From positions 434,001 to 498,000 of the forward strand of contig NZ_CP027846.1 in NCBI RefSeq assembly GCF_003019255.1: a stretch of DNA of 64,000 nt, written 5' to 3'. Below are positions 15,615-25,464 of the stretch, one piece after another. The notes below the pieces were generated by a model. That model saw only the letters and a program-made list of their open reading frames with translations. It ran no database searches and was not told the origin of the DNA. The position numbers and the translations under genes are program-made. This DNA is from Staphylococcus kloosii. Lineage in GTDB: Bacteria > Bacillota > Bacilli > Staphylococcales > Staphylococcaceae. Numbering within the stretch: the stretch's first letter is position 1; each line of letters starts with the position of its first letter.

Positions 15615-17012
15615 CTAAACTTTTTCAATATATTGATCTTCGTACTCTAAGTCTTTACCGACTGGTTCCCATTTAATAAGTTTAGTAATGATTAAACCTA
15701 AGATAGGGAAGATAGCAATGATAAGCATTGTTTTATTTAAACCAAAGCTTGCTAAAATAATTGGAAAGACGAATGTACCAAACATACTCCCGAAACGACT
15801 GATTGATTCTACAAAACCTGTTCCTTTACCACGTAAAATTGTTGGATATGATAAAGCGGCGATAGCTTTCCCTTGTGTACCTGGTCCACCTGCATGTCCG
15901 AATAGGAATAGTGCAACCATAAAGGCAATTAGCCAAGTATACGTATGTCCGTAAAACAATCCAATTATAATCATTGTGAATGCTACGATGCTGAAACCTG
16001 TAATTGTTAATCTGCGGGCACCAAATTTAGTTGTTAATAAGGCACCAGTCAAACCACCGATAATGCCGGCAATGTTAATTAAAGCTGTACCAGAAAGTGA
16101 TTCTAGTTTATTATTTCCAATAACGTAAGCAGCGATTAATGGAATATATAAACCAATTGCATAGTATTGCATACCTTGTAACGTAGCGATAGCGGTAGCT
16201 AATATTGTTCTTTTACGGTAACGTTTATTAAACAATGTACGTAGTGGGTGTTTTACCTCTGTACGTTTAAATTCTTCATTTTCACCTTCATAAGGTTCAA
16301 TATTTACATTAATGTTATAGTTTTTTTCTAATTCACGGCTAGCCTGGACTAGTGTTTTGTTTTTCATCGACCATGTAGGACTTTCACTTAAATAAAATAG
16401 GCGTAGCACTAAAATTATTGTAGCGAAGACAGCACCTAGACCTACTGTATAGCGCCATAATAATGTGCCAGTACCTAAAGCGTAAAATAACATAACAAGT
16501 AACGCAGATGAAACGACTGCAATGTACCAAACAACTTGCCAATAGTTTACGTTACGGCCTTTATCTTTTTGGTTACTAATTTCAGATACGAAAGTAAATG
16601 CTACTGGGCTATCCATACCAATGGCAAAACCCATTAATAATCTAAAGCAAAGTAAAATAGCCGGTGTAGGCGATAATGCAGCACCTAAAGACCCGATAAT
16701 TAGTGAAATCAATGATACAGATAAAATAAGTTTACGCCCAAATTTATCTGCGAAAAATCCTCCGATAGCAGCCCCGAAGAATGCACCAAACGGCATTGCC
16801 GTCATAACAATTGATAGATAACTTGGTGATAACTTAAATTCTGACGTTAATTGATCTGTCGCCGTACCTAAAATTGTTAAATCATAAGCATCTAAAAAGA
16901 TGGTACCTAATACGATGATTAATAATAAGGCCGTACGCTTAGCGTTTTTTTGTCTATTTACATAATCAATAATGTCCTGCTTCGTATGTATAGTGATAGA
17001 TTGTGCAGACAT
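15615..17012 (-). CDS. MFS transporter (aromatic acid/sugar porter-like)
   Basis: The permease has 465 residues and 12 membrane segments, with a long cytosolic N-terminus. Motifs are FLDAYDLTILG in helix 1, GGFFADKFGRKLI in the loop after helix 2, LMGFAIGMDSPVAFTF in helix 4, SESPTWSMKN before the central loop and RGKGTGFVESISR in the second half. The Asp in helix 1 (DAYD) and the Asp in helix 4 are typical of aromatic-acid:proton symporters. The substrate is unknown. GGGAGGAGGAG precedes the ATG. It is divergent from the GDPD gene and has its own terminator. Confidence 0.85.
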   Translation of the reverse strand: MSAQSITIHTKQDIIDYVNRQKNAKRTALLLIIVLGTIFLDAYDLTILGTATDQLTSEFKLSPSYLSIVMTAMPFGAFFGAAIGGFFADKFGRKLILSVSLISLIIGSLGAALSPTPAILLCFRLLMGFAIGMDSPVAFTFVSEISNQKDKGRNVNYWQVVWYIAVVSSALLVMLFYALGTGTLLWRYTVGLGAVFATIILVLRLFYLSESPTWSMKNKTLVQASRELEKNYNINVNIEPYEGENEEFKRTEVKHPLRTLFNKRYRKRTILATAIATLQGMQYYAIGLYIPLIAAYVIGNNKLESLSGTALINIAGIIGGLTGALLTTKFGARRLTITGFSIVAFTMIIIGLFYGHTYTWLIAFMVALFLFGHAGGPGTQGKAIAALSYPTILRGKGTGFVESISRFGSMFGTFVFPIILASFGLNKTMLIIAIFPILGLIITKLIKWEPVGKDLEYEDQYIEKV

Positions 17013-17176
17013 ATAACTCCTCCTCCCAAATAAAACCTAGGTCCTTCTGAATGGAAACGATAAAACATTCATGGGATAATACAACTGTGTTGATTCAGAG
17101 ATGAGTTGTTAAAAATGTACTCTGAGCATAGCATAATTATATAGGAAAAAACATGATATTTTTGAGGAGTGAAATT

Positions 17177-17923
17177 ATGTTTACTGTCTATGGACATAGA
17201 GGCTTGCCAAGTCAAGCACCAGAGAACACCATAGCATCATTTAAATCTGCATCAAAAGCCGAAGGAATTAATTGGATTGAATTAGACGTGACGATTACCG
17301 ATGACGAACAATTAGTTATTATTCATGACGATTATTTAGACCGTACGACAAACATGTCAGGCGAAGTTACAAGTTATAATTATAGTGAAATTAAATCAGC
17401 TTCAGCAGGTGCTTGGTACAGTAATAAATTTAAAAATGAACATCTACCAACGTTTGATGATGTAATTGATTTTGCCAATGATTATAACATGAATTTAAAT
17501 ATTGAATTAAAAGGCGTTACAGGACCAAAAGGTACAGAGTTATCAAAAAGCATGGTCCAACAAGTTAGTGACAAGTTGCAAAATTTGAGTAATGATCAAC
17601 AAATATTGATTTCTAGCTTTAATGTAATGCTAGTAAAATTAGCCGAAAAACTGATGCCACACTTCAAGCGTGCAGTAATATTTAAGGCAGCAGCATTTGA
17701 AGAAGATTGGCGTACAATATTAGACTTCTGTAATTCCAAAACAGTAAACATCGAAGATAAATCACTCACAAAAGCAAAAGTTAAAGCAATTAAAGAAGCA
17801 GGCTACGAGCTCAACGTATGGACCGTCAACAAAGTAATGCGTGCCAACCAATTAGCCAATTGGGGCGTAGACGGCGTCTTCACTGACAACGCAGACAAAT
17901 TGAGCCATTTACAAGAAGTATAA
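17177..17923 (+). CDS. Glycerophosphodiester phosphodiesterase, cytosolic
   Basis: This 248-residue protein has the GDPD TIM barrel: HRGLPSQAPENTIASF with the catalytic His-Arg pair, then ELDVTITDDEQLVIIHDD with the metal-binding Glu-x-Asp and second His. It also has NIELKG and the ending ELNVWTVN...GVDGVFTDN. It hydrolyses glycerophosphodiesters to glycerol-3-phosphate and an alcohol. With no signal peptide it should act inside the cell, perhaps on phospholipid turnover products. The ATG at 17177 has GAGGAG before it; the ORF could be opened 24 bases earlier but with no ribosome binding site. Confidence 0.88.
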   Translation: MFTVYGHRGLPSQAPENTIASFKSASKAEGINWIELDVTITDDEQLVIIHDDYLDRTTNMSGEVTSYNYSEIKSASAGAWYSNKFKNEHLPTFDDVIDFANDYNMNLNIELKGVTGPKGTELSKSMVQQVSDKLQNLSNDQQILISSFNVMLVKLAEKLMPHFKRAVIFKAAAFEEDWRTILDFCNSKTVNIEDKSLTKAKVKAIKEAGYELNVWTVNKVMRANQLANWGVDGVFTDNADKLSHLQEV

Positions 17924-17934
17924 GAGAGAAGAAC

Positions 17935-17964
17935 AAGACCTACAAAATAATGTAGGTCTTTTTT
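17935..17964. terminator. Terminator between convergent GDPD and lacR genes
   Basis: AAGACCTACA pairs with TGTAGGTCTT (10 bp) and is followed by TTTTAT on the plus strand. Confidence 0.85.
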
Positions 17965-17972
17965 ATATTCCA

Positions 17973-18797
17973 TCACACAAAATTTTTATGATATTGGGTG
18001 GCGCTTATACCAAAGTGTTTAGTGAAGTTTTTGGAAAAGAGCAAGGGATCGCTGTAACCGACTTTTGAGGCGACTTCATTGATTCTTAAATTTTGATTTT
18101 TTAATAGTTCTGAGGCATGATACATCCTTATATAAGTTAAATATTCTTTTGGTGAGCAATTTAAATTCTGTTTGAATAACTTATATAGATAACTGCGTGT
18201 GACGTTAATTTCGCTAGCAACCTCGGCTATGGTTATTTTCGTGTTATAACTATTATTAATAAATTGTACTGCATTTTGTATATCCTCATTGATTATATTT
18301 ATATTGGACTGGAATGCTTTTGGGAAACGTTCTTGAAGTTTAAACACTAAGCTATATAAATATTGCATCATCAATATGTCATTGGAATTAGAAGGTTCAA
18401 TCGTTTCGGAAAGTTTGCATATTGCTTTAATAATTAAGCAAATATCTTCAGTATATCCACCTATGATGACATGATTATCAACGATATTGCTACGTGATAA
18501 ATAACTTAAAATTTGTTCGCCACTCATGCCTACCCAGTAGTAAGTCCACGGATTGCCAAATGAAGGCACGTATTCTACATACTTATCTTTCTCAAGTAAA
18601 AACATATCGCCTTGTTGTAAATGATACAATTTGCCATCACATTTAAATGTACCTTCGCCTTTAGTTACAATATGTAAAATAGCATCTTTATCTACTGTAT
18701 ATTTATAACCTGCATTCGGCACGCCAACCTCTATGCCACATTCAACTAAATTAGCATCGATATGTAGTTTTTTAAATTTCTTCCAAAGTATTTGCAT
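17973..18797 (-). CDS. lacR: AraC/XylS-family regulator of lactose genes (LacR-like)
   Basis: The protein has 274 residues. An N-terminal cupin-like sensor domain (GEGTFKCDGKLYHLQQGD) is followed by a linker and two helix-turn-helix motifs at the C-terminus (ITIAEVASEINVTRSYLYKL and INEVASKVGYSDPLLFSKN). This is the AraC family with the usual length. It is divergent from a GPH permease and a beta-galactosidase gene. In S. xylosus, LacR is an AraC-type activator in exactly this position, so the name rests on context as well as family. The ATG at 18797 has GAGG 6 bases before it; the ATG at 18809 overlaps that site. Confidence 0.85.
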   Translation of the reverse strand: MQILWKKFKKLHIDANLVECGIEVGVPNAGYKYTVDKDAILHIVTKGEGTFKCDGKLYHLQQGDMFLLEKDKYVEYVPSFGNPWTYYWVGMSGEQILSYLSRSNIVDNHVIIGGYTEDICLIIKAICKLSETIEPSNSNDILMMQYLYSLVFKLQERFPKAFQSNINIINEDIQNAVQFINNSYNTKITIAEVASEINVTRSYLYKLFKQNLNCSPKEYLTYIRMYHASELLKNQNLRINEVASKVGYSDPLLFSKNFTKHFGISATQYHKNFV

Positions 18798-18947
18798 CTT
18801 ACACCTCATATATAATTATGATTCACACAATATTTATAGTTTTATTAATAATTGTTTTCTATTATCAGGAAACATTTAGCCATGTTTTATCACCATAATT
18901 CTATTCTAACCCTCAAAGTCCTCTGATACAATTTAAAAAACAATATA

Positions 18948-18961
18948 TGAAAGCGCTTTAA
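18948..18961 (+). promoter_or_regulatory. Catabolite-responsive element (cre) before lacP
   Basis: TGAAAGCGCTTTAA agrees with the cre consensus TGWAANCGNTNWCA except for the next-to-last base. It sits about 25 bases before the lacP start codon, so CcpA bound here would block transcription in the presence of glucose. The 189-bp lacR-lacP intergenic region around it holds the two divergent promoters. Confidence 0.75.
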
Positions 18962-18986
18962 GTTGGCTTTGGAGGAGTGTATAGAA

Positions 18987-20375
18987 TTGAATAGACATTT
19001 AACTGGTATGCAAAAATTTTCATTTGGCTTTGGTGCCATAGGGAAAGATGCCATTTTCAATATAGTTGGTGTATTTCTTATGTTTTATATCACCGACATT
19101 GTTGGATTATCCCCAGCATTTGTAGGTGTCTTACTTTTTGTAGCAAGAATATGGGATGCCATCAATGATCCGATTATGGGAATGATTGTTGATAATACGC
19201 GCAATAGATTCGGTAAATTCAAGACTTGGTTAGTGATTGGAACGATTGTTAACTCGGTTATCACAGTATTATTATTTACAAATTTTGATTTTTCACACCC
19301 TTGGAATTATGTGTATATTTCTATTATTTATATTGCATGGGGAATGACTTATACGATGATGGATATACCGTATTGGTCATGGTTGCCTAATTTAACGCAC
19401 AACCCTAGAGAACGTGAGGAAGTATCGGTTATACCTAGATTCTTTGCTAGTTTAGCAGCATTCGTTGTTGGTACTTTTGGTCTGTTTTTTATACATAAAT
19501 TTGGAGATGTTTTCGGCAATGGTAGCAACTCAGTAGGTATTTTTGTCTTTGCAATTATATGTAGTTTAACGTTCCTTATAACAATTGGTGTAACGGTATT
19601 TAAAGTTCCAGAAGATAAAGAAATGGAACAACAAATAGGAATAAAAGTTAATTTTAAAGACATTACCCGAATATTGTTTAAAAATAAAGAATTACTAGCC
19701 ATTATGGGTGTGTTACTAACTTTCAATATGTGTCTGCAAATTATTAACGGATCTATTATTTATTACTTTAAATATGTAGTGAATGTAGAACATTTATTTT
19801 CAGTATTTAATGCAATGATTGTCTGCGAAATGTTGGGCTTATTGCTATTACCTAGATTTATCAAATTAGTAGGAAGAACGAAAGCGTTTAATACATCTAT
19901 TTCACTAATCCTCGTTGGGCTAATTATTATCTTTATTGCAGGATTTGTAGCGCCGACTAGTACATTTTTCGTTATTTTGGGCGCAGGCTTATTGCGTATT
20001 GGCTCTGGTTTTATGATTGGTATTACGACTGTATCGCTTGCAGATGTTATTGATTATGGAGAAGTAAAATTCGGACAACGTAATGAAAGTATTATTACGT
20101 CAACGAATACATTTTTAACAAAAGCTTCACAAGCTGTAGCGGCTTTAATCGTAGGGGTTGGGCTATCAATATTTGGTTTCACGCCTAATGAAACGCAATC
20201 CACGCTTACCGTAAATGGAATTCGTGCAATGATTATCGTGGCACCTGCAATTTTCGTCTTTTTAACTGCAATACTCTATCATAAAGCATTTAATTTGAAG
20301 GGCGATTTCTTAAAAGATATAGAACAAACATTGCAATATAAACGTCAAAGGGAACATAGAGAACGAATTAAATAA
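18987..20375 (+). CDS. lacP: Lactose permease, GPH family (LacP-like)
   Basis: The protein has 462 residues and 12 membrane segments of the glycoside-pentoside-hexuronide:cation symporter family. The N-terminus carries FGFGAIGKDAIFNIVG, then RIWDAINDPIMGMIVDNTR, the characteristic Asp pair of MelB-type carriers. GEVKFGQRNESIITS occurs in the C-terminal half. It lacks the extra IIA-like domain of the LacS carriers. A TTG start at 18987 fits best with GGAGGAG 9 bases upstream, since the upstream TTG at 18963 has no such site. The beta-galactosidase gene follows 11 bases later. Confidence 0.87.
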   Translation: MNRHLTGMQKFSFGFGAIGKDAIFNIVGVFLMFYITDIVGLSPAFVGVLLFVARIWDAINDPIMGMIVDNTRNRFGKFKTWLVIGTIVNSVITVLLFTNFDFSHPWNYVYISIIYIAWGMTYTMMDIPYWSWLPNLTHNPREREEVSVIPRFFASLAAFVVGTFGLFFIHKFGDVFGNGSNSVGIFVFAIICSLTFLITIGVTVFKVPEDKEMEQQIGIKVNFKDITRILFKNKELLAIMGVLLTFNMCLQIINGSIIYYFKYVVNVEHLFSVFNAMIVCEMLGLLLLPRFIKLVGRTKAFNTSISLILVGLIIIFIAGFVAPTSTFFVILGAGLLRIGSGFMIGITTVSLADVIDYGEVKFGQRNESIITSTNTFLTKASQAVAALIVGVGLSIFGFTPNETQSTLTVNGIRAMIIVAPAIFVFLTAILYHKAFNLKGDFLKDIEQTLQYKRQREHRERIK

Positions 20376-20386
20376 GGAGATGAACT

Positions 20387-23371
20387 ATGATGTTAAAACA
20401 AATATTTCATGAAAATTTAGATATCCAAAATGTGAACACGTTGCCTAGACGCGCATTTTATATACCATACAAACCTCAAGAAGCAGCTTACGACTTTACG
20501 ACAAGATACAATACGAGCAATGTAACTGTTATGAATGGCGATTGGCACTTTGAGTACTTTGATTCTTTCGATAGTTGTGTAGCTAATTTAACGAAGGAGA
20601 AAAAGCAGCACCTTATTGTACCAGCAGTATGGAATTTACATGGATACGATCAACTACAATATTTAAATACACAATATCCTATACCTTTTGATCCTCCATA
20701 TGTGCCACATAATAATCCTTGTGGTAGTTATGAAAAAAACTTTGAGTTGGAAAATTATAATCAACAGAGCGCTTATCATTTGAATTTTGAAGGCGTAGCG
20801 AGTGCTTTTTATGTTTGGATTAATGATGAATTTGTTGGTTATAGTCAAATATCACATTCAATATCTGAATTTGATATTACCAATTTTGTCTCTGCAGGTA
20901 TGAATAATATAAAAGTTATCGTAGTAAAATATTCAGATGGTACTTATTTTGAAGACCAAGACATGTTCCGTCATTCAGGCATTTTTAGAGATGTCTATAT
21001 CATAAAACGTGCCACATCACGTGTGGATGACTTTAATATTACGCCGCATCTAGAAGGTGATGCGCATGCGAATATAAATGTACAATTAACGAGTAAAACA
21101 CAGTTAAATGAAGTTGAGGTACAGTTATTTAATCCTGATGGAGATTTAATAGCAAAACAAAGCGTTGAACAGCAATATCTTTTTGATATTGATAACCCTC
21201 AATTGTGGTCAGCGGAACAACCGAATTTATATACTATATTAATCGTGACGGAAGACGAAGTGATTACACAAAAGGTTGGTATAAGAGAAGTTGAAATCAA
21301 AAATAACCAACTTTATGTTAATGGAGCGTCGATTAAGTTAAGAGGTGCCAATTATCATGATAGTACTCCAGATACGGGCTATGTTATGGATGAAGCACAA
21401 TTTATACAAGATTTAAAATTAATGAAGCAGGGTAATTTTAATGCGATTCGTACTGCACATTATCCGAAATCGCCGTTATTTTATGAACTTACTGATTATT
21501 ACGGTTTTTATGTAATGAGTGAAGCGGATTTAGAAACACATGGTGTCGTAAGATTTTATGGGGAAGAAGATCAAGACAATTTCAATTTAATTATGGATGA
21601 TCCACAATACCAAGCGGCTATCATAGAGCGTATTGAAGCTTCAATCATTCCGTTAAAAAATTACAATTCTATTATTACGTGGTCAATGGGTAACGAATCA
21701 GGATTTGGAATTAATATGGTAGAAGGGTTGAAACGTGCAAAGTCATTAGATGAAACAAGACCGCTGCATTATGAAGGTACTTTATACAGAGATAAGGCCA
21801 AAAATTATGATGTATCAAACGTAGATATGATTAGTCGCATGTATCCTTCACCTGAAGAAATAGAGCAACGCTATTTAACAAATAGTGAGTTAGATAAGCC
21901 GTTTATTTTATGTGAATATGCGCACGCAATGGGTAATTCTCCTGGTGATTTACATGAATATCAAGAATTAGTAGAACGCTATGATAGCTTTATAGGTGGT
22001 TTCGTATGGGAATGGTGTGATCATGCGATAACGGTTGGCGTACAAAATGGTGAACCTGTCTTTAGATATGGTGGAGATTTTGGAGAAAGATTACATGATG
22101 GCAATTTCTGTGTCGATGGTATTGTTATGCCGAATCGCCAACCACACGATAGTTATTATGATTTTAAATATGAACATAGACCTATTAAATTGATTAAGCA
22201 AGAGGGGTCTAAAATTTCATTTAGAAATCAGTTGGATTTTACTAATATTGAAGACTTGATTACCATTACAGGCTATGCGACTTATTTAAATGAAGATGTT
22301 AAAGAATTTGCCGTTAACGTCCATGAATTTAAGCCTAAAACAATCAAAGATATCGATATAAGTAATTATATAACTACTGAAAATTTAAGCGCCGTTATGT
22401 TTAAATATAATTTGAACGTAGAAGAAGGTTTACGACATAACGGTTTTGAATTAGGTTATGATCAAGTCGTTTATGAGAGAAAAACATATGATGTTAGCCA
22501 TTTAACTAGTCATGAACTTTCATATAAAGATGTGGATAATATTATAAATGTTAAATGTGGATCTTTAGTTTATGCATTTAATAAAAATACGAGTAATTTA
22601 GAAAGTGTTATACACAACGACATCATTGTATTTAATGCACCGACTAAGATTAATATTTGGCGAGCGCCTACTGATAATGATGTGAACATTAAAGGAGAAT
22701 GGAAATATGCAGGTTATGAAGATGCATTTTCTATTGCTAGAGATTATGAGATTGTCGAAGAGAGCGATAGGCTTAAACTAACATTTAAAACGGTAGTTAT
22801 AGATGATGTGGTACCACCAATTTTAAGAGGTAACGTTACTTGGTCGGTTTATAAAGATGGCAAGGTGAATGTGAGTTTTGATCTTGAACGAAACGTGAAA
22901 GCAACGTTTTTACCGCGTTTTGGCGTAGAGTTTGTGTTATCAAATGCTTATGAACAAGTGAATTATTATGGTTATGGTCCATATAATAACTATCAAGATA
23001 AAGGTGTAGCAGCATACTTGGATAACTTTAGTACGACTGTTGAGGAAAATGGAGCAAATCATATTAAACCACAAGAAACGGGTAGTCATATGGGAACAAG
23101 CTTTGTGCAATTAGCTAACGAACAGTTTTCAATTGTTGCTAAGAGTGACACGCCGTTTAGTTTTAATGCAACGCATTATTCATTACAACAACTGACGCAT
23201 ACTGCGCATAAAGATGAGTTACAGAATGAAGGTAGCACTTATTTGTATATTGATTATCTACAAAGTGGTATTGGTTCTAATAGTTGTGGACCCGAATTGA
23301 ATTCAGTTTACCAATTAGATGCGAGTGAAATTAGTTTCGACTTTGATTTATATTTCCTGGAAAATAAATAA
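20387..23371 (+). CDS. lacH: Beta-galactosidase, GH2 family (LacH-like)
   Basis: The protein has 994 residues, close to E. coli LacZ in length. It has the jelly-roll sugar-binding domain (SAFYVWINDEFVGYSQIS), the Ig-like domain, and the TIM barrel with acid/base Glu437 in SMGNESGFG and nucleophile Glu510 in LCEYAHAMGNS. These are followed by the C-terminal Bgal small-chain domain (WRAPTDNDVNIKGEW, then a PYNNYQD segment). It hydrolyses intracellular lactose to glucose and galactose. In S. xylosus this gene is called lacH. It is cotranscribed with the permease and ends at a terminator. Confidence 0.92.
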   Translation: MMLKQIFHENLDIQNVNTLPRRAFYIPYKPQEAAYDFTTRYNTSNVTVMNGDWHFEYFDSFDSCVANLTKEKKQHLIVPAVWNLHGYDQLQYLNTQYPIPFDPPYVPHNNPCGSYEKNFELENYNQQSAYHLNFEGVASAFYVWINDEFVGYSQISHSISEFDITNFVSAGMNNIKVIVVKYSDGTYFEDQDMFRHSGIFRDVYIIKRATSRVDDFNITPHLEGDAHANINVQLTSKTQLNEVEVQLFNPDGDLIAKQSVEQQYLFDIDNPQLWSAEQPNLYTILIVTEDEVITQKVGIREVEIKNNQLYVNGASIKLRGANYHDSTPDTGYVMDEAQFIQDLKLMKQGNFNAIRTAHYPKSPLFYELTDYYGFYVMSEADLETHGVVRFYGEEDQDNFNLIMDDPQYQAAIIERIEASIIPLKNYNSIITWSMGNESGFGINMVEGLKRAKSLDETRPLHYEGTLYRDKAKNYDVSNVDMISRMYPSPEEIEQRYLTNSELDKPFILCEYAHAMGNSPGDLHEYQELVERYDSFIGGFVWEWCDHAITVGVQNGEPVFRYGGDFGERLHDGNFCVDGIVMPNRQPHDSYYDFKYEHRPIKLIKQEGSKISFRNQLDFTNIEDLITITGYATYLNEDVKEFAVNVHEFKPKTIKDIDISNYITTENLSAVMFKYNLNVEEGLRHNGFELGYDQVVYERKTYDVSHLTSHELSYKDVDNIINVKCGSLVYAFNKNTSNLESVIHNDIIVFNAPTKINIWRAPTDNDVNIKGEWKYAGYEDAFSIARDYEIVEESDRLKLTFKTVVIDDVVPPILRGNVTWSVYKDGKVNVSFDLERNVKATFLPRFGVEFVLSNAYEQVNYYGYGPYNNYQDKGVAAYLDNFSTTVEENGANHIKPQETGSHMGTSFVQLANEQFSIVAKSDTPFSFNATHYSLQQLTHTAHKDELQNEGSTYLYIDYLQSGIGSNSCGPELNSVYQLDASEISFDFDLYFLENK

Positions 23372-23378
23372 TCGAATT

Positions 23379-23415
23379 GAGCCTGGGACGCAATATGGTC
23401 TTCAGGCTCTATTTT
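23379..23415 (+). terminator. Intrinsic terminator of the lac operon
   Basis: GAGCCTG pairs with CAGGCTC around a 17-base loop and is followed by TATTTTT. Confidence 0.7.
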
Positions 23416-23497
23416 TATATAGGCAGTAGGTGACTGAATTGAAAATACGCTTATATCAAGCTAATTTCAACTCTAATCATCTCTCTCGCTCTCTTAA

Positions 23498-24271
23498 TTA
23501 TCTTCTGCCAACAGCGTTGATAGCATCGATAAGTGCGTATCTGAAGTTGTTTTTTTCTAATGCGCTCGTAGCTTTAATAGTACTTCCACCAGGAGAGGTT
23601 ACTTGGTCTTTAAGCGCGCCAGGGTGTTGTCCTGTTTCTTGAGCCAATTGAGCGGCGCCAATTATCATTTCTAAGATTACTTCATAAGAAAGATTTCTGT
23701 CCATACCATTTAGTACGGCACCGTCAGACAGAGCTTCTACAAAGACATCGACAATAGCAGGGCCGCATCCAGACATTGTACTAAAAATATCTAATTCGCT
23801 TTCTTTAACTTCTACTAGCTTACCTAAACAGCCAAATACTTCTTTAATCATTGTATTGTTTTGAGGTAGTTGATTATGTGCGTATCCAATAATACCTTTG
23901 TTTATTGCGACGACGACATTCGGTAATAGACTGACGATAGGTTGTTGCTTAGAGAATAAATGCTCCATATCAGCGATAGATACTGAGGGTACTATTGAAA
24001 CGATCATAGTATCATCATTCGCTACGCTACTTAAGTTGTCGAGAACTTCTTGAACTGCAGCTTCATTTACGACTAAAAGTATCATGTCACAGTGTGCCAA
24101 ATCATCATAATGGTGAACGAGTGTCGCGCCTACTTCTGATGACAGATTTTTAGCCTTGTCACTGTTACCTGATTTTATATAAATATCTTGCATATTAATG
24201 TTATTTGAATTATAAAATCCTTTTACTAAAGCACTTCCCATATGGCCTGCACCAATAATACCTAATTTCAT
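23498..24271 (-). CDS. proC: Pyrroline-5-carboxylate reductase
   Basis: The protein has 257 residues. It has a Rossmann motif, LGIIGAGHMGSALVKGF, then the SVSIADMEHLF region and the C-terminal dimerisation segment with PGALKDQVTSPGGSTIKA, which is the ProC signature. It reduces 1-pyrroline-5-carboxylate to proline with NAD(P)H. The ATG at 24271 is preferred to the upstream GTG because AAAGGGG sits correctly only for it. The gene is alone and no proA/proB is visible. Confidence 0.9.
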   Translation of the reverse strand: MKLGIIGAGHMGSALVKGFYNSNNINMQDIYIKSGNSDKAKNLSSEVGATLVHHYDDLAHCDMILLVVNEAAVQEVLDNLSSVANDDTMIVSIVPSVSIADMEHLFSKQQPIVSLLPNVVVAINKGIIGYAHNQLPQNNTMIKEVFGCLGKLVEVKESELDIFSTMSGCGPAIVDVFVEALSDGAVLNGMDRNLSYEVILEMIIGAAQLAQETGQHPGALKDQVTSPGGSTIKATSALEKNNFRYALIDAINAVGRR

Positions 24272-24444
24272 CTTTAGCACCCCTTTGAAAATATTTACAC
24301 CCTGAAATTATATATTTAAGATAATATTCCCTTGAATGTGGCGTGGAAAACCACAGTACTATAGTATCAAAAATTTACTGATTGAAAGCAAGTTACTTAA
24401 CCAAAATATTCAAATATAGGATAATGAAATCGCTACGAATATAA

Positions 24445-24471
24445 CGCTAATGAAAAAATTAGCGAAAGGAG
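24445..24471 (+). promoter_or_regulatory. 7-bp hairpin abutting the methyltransferase ribosome binding site
   Basis: CGCTAAT (24445-24451) and ATTAGCG (24458-24464) form a stem-loop, and the ribosome binding site AAAGGAG starts at the next base (24465). It could be a protein operator or limit ribosome entry. No known regulator motif was recognised. Confidence 0.4.
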
Positions 24472-24477
24472 TTAATC

Positions 24478-25218
24478 ATGAAACATCAAGGTAGAAATGA
24501 TTTTACGTTAAGACTGTTCGAAGCGGCCGAGATTCGTGAGGGTATGCGTGTGCTTGAAGTGGGTTGTGCGACAGGTGAGGTAACTCAATTATTATCTGAA
24601 ATAGTAGGTCCTACAGGTGAAGTTGTTGGGGTAGACGTGAATGAACAATTGCTAGAAATGGCAAAAACGAATAATAACGCCGACAATATTGAATATATAA
24701 ATAGTGATGTGTATCAATTACCTGATGATTTAGATCAATTTGATGCAATCGTGGGTAGAAGAATTTTGATGTATTTACCAGAAGCTAAAGCATGTTTACA
24801 AAATTTAAAACGATTTCTAAAATCTGGTGGCATTTTATGTTTCCAAGAAAGTGATGCGATTAATGGTGGCACAGGTGCGAACCAATTACCATTACATCAA
24901 CAAGCCATTCAACGTGTATGGGATACGGTGGAAGCTGAAGGTGGCGATATTCATATAGGTCAAAAATTATATATGATGTACCTAAATATTGGTATACCAC
25001 AACCCCAAGTTATTGCTGAAGCTATAATCCAAACATCTAACGATAATGATTTACAATGGTTAACTGAAATGATGGAAACGAGAATGAAAGAAAATGACAT
25101 TGTAGCTCAAGACTTTTCTATAGATAAATTTAAGGCGAATATGGCTCATGAAGCAGAAGAAGCACAGGCAGCGTTTATACGTGATATGGCATTCGGCGTA
25201 TGGGGCAGAAAAGATTAA
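24478..25218 (+). CDS. Class I SAM-dependent methyltransferase (UbiE-like)
   Basis: This 246-residue soluble protein has the class I motif I VLEVGCATGEVTQLL, followed by VVGVDVNEQLLEMA (motif II, with the acidic ribose-binding residue). DAIVGRRILMYLPE is motif III/IV. The C-terminal part with WDTVEAEGGDIHIGQ resembles small-molecule methyltransferases in Firmicutes. The acceptor is unknown. The gene stands alone between ProC and CitMHS, with a terminator after it. Confidence 0.82.
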   Translation: MKHQGRNDFTLRLFEAAEIREGMRVLEVGCATGEVTQLLSEIVGPTGEVVGVDVNEQLLEMAKTNNNADNIEYINSDVYQLPDDLDQFDAIVGRRILMYLPEAKACLQNLKRFLKSGGILCFQESDAINGGTGANQLPLHQQAIQRVWDTVEAEGGDIHIGQKLYMMYLNIGIPQPQVIAEAIIQTSNDNDLQWLTEMMETRMKENDIVAQDFSIDKFKANMAHEAEEAQAAFIRDMAFGVWGRKD

Positions 25219-25243
25219 CAACATAAATAATTTTACGATAACT

Positions 25244-25280
25244 AACACTTCCATATTTCATTAATACGGAAGTGTTTTTA
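25244..25280 (+). terminator. Intrinsic terminator of the methyltransferase gene
   Basis: AACACTTCC (25244-25252) pairs with GGAAGTGTT (25268-25276), followed by TTTTA. Confidence 0.8.
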
Positions 25281-25431
25281 TATACAAAAAATAAATTAAT
25301 CCATTTAATATATTAAGATATAGTAATTGTATATCATAAGTATAACTTATTGTTTAATATTTAATCTAAAAATATATAATATACTTATAGTTTTATATTA
25401 TTTTCTCTGTTACAATTAGTTAATACTTAAT

Positions 25432-25445
25432 TGTAAGCGTTTTAA
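25432..25445 (+). promoter_or_regulatory. Weak cre-like site before the CitMHS gene
   Basis: TGTAAGCGTTTTAA has the central AAGCGTTTT core of a catabolite-responsive element but deviates from the consensus near its 3' end. It lies 20 bases before the ATG. Carbon catabolite control of a citrate carrier is plausible. Confidence 0.45.
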
Positions 25446-25464
25446 TAAACAGAGGGGGATGTTT

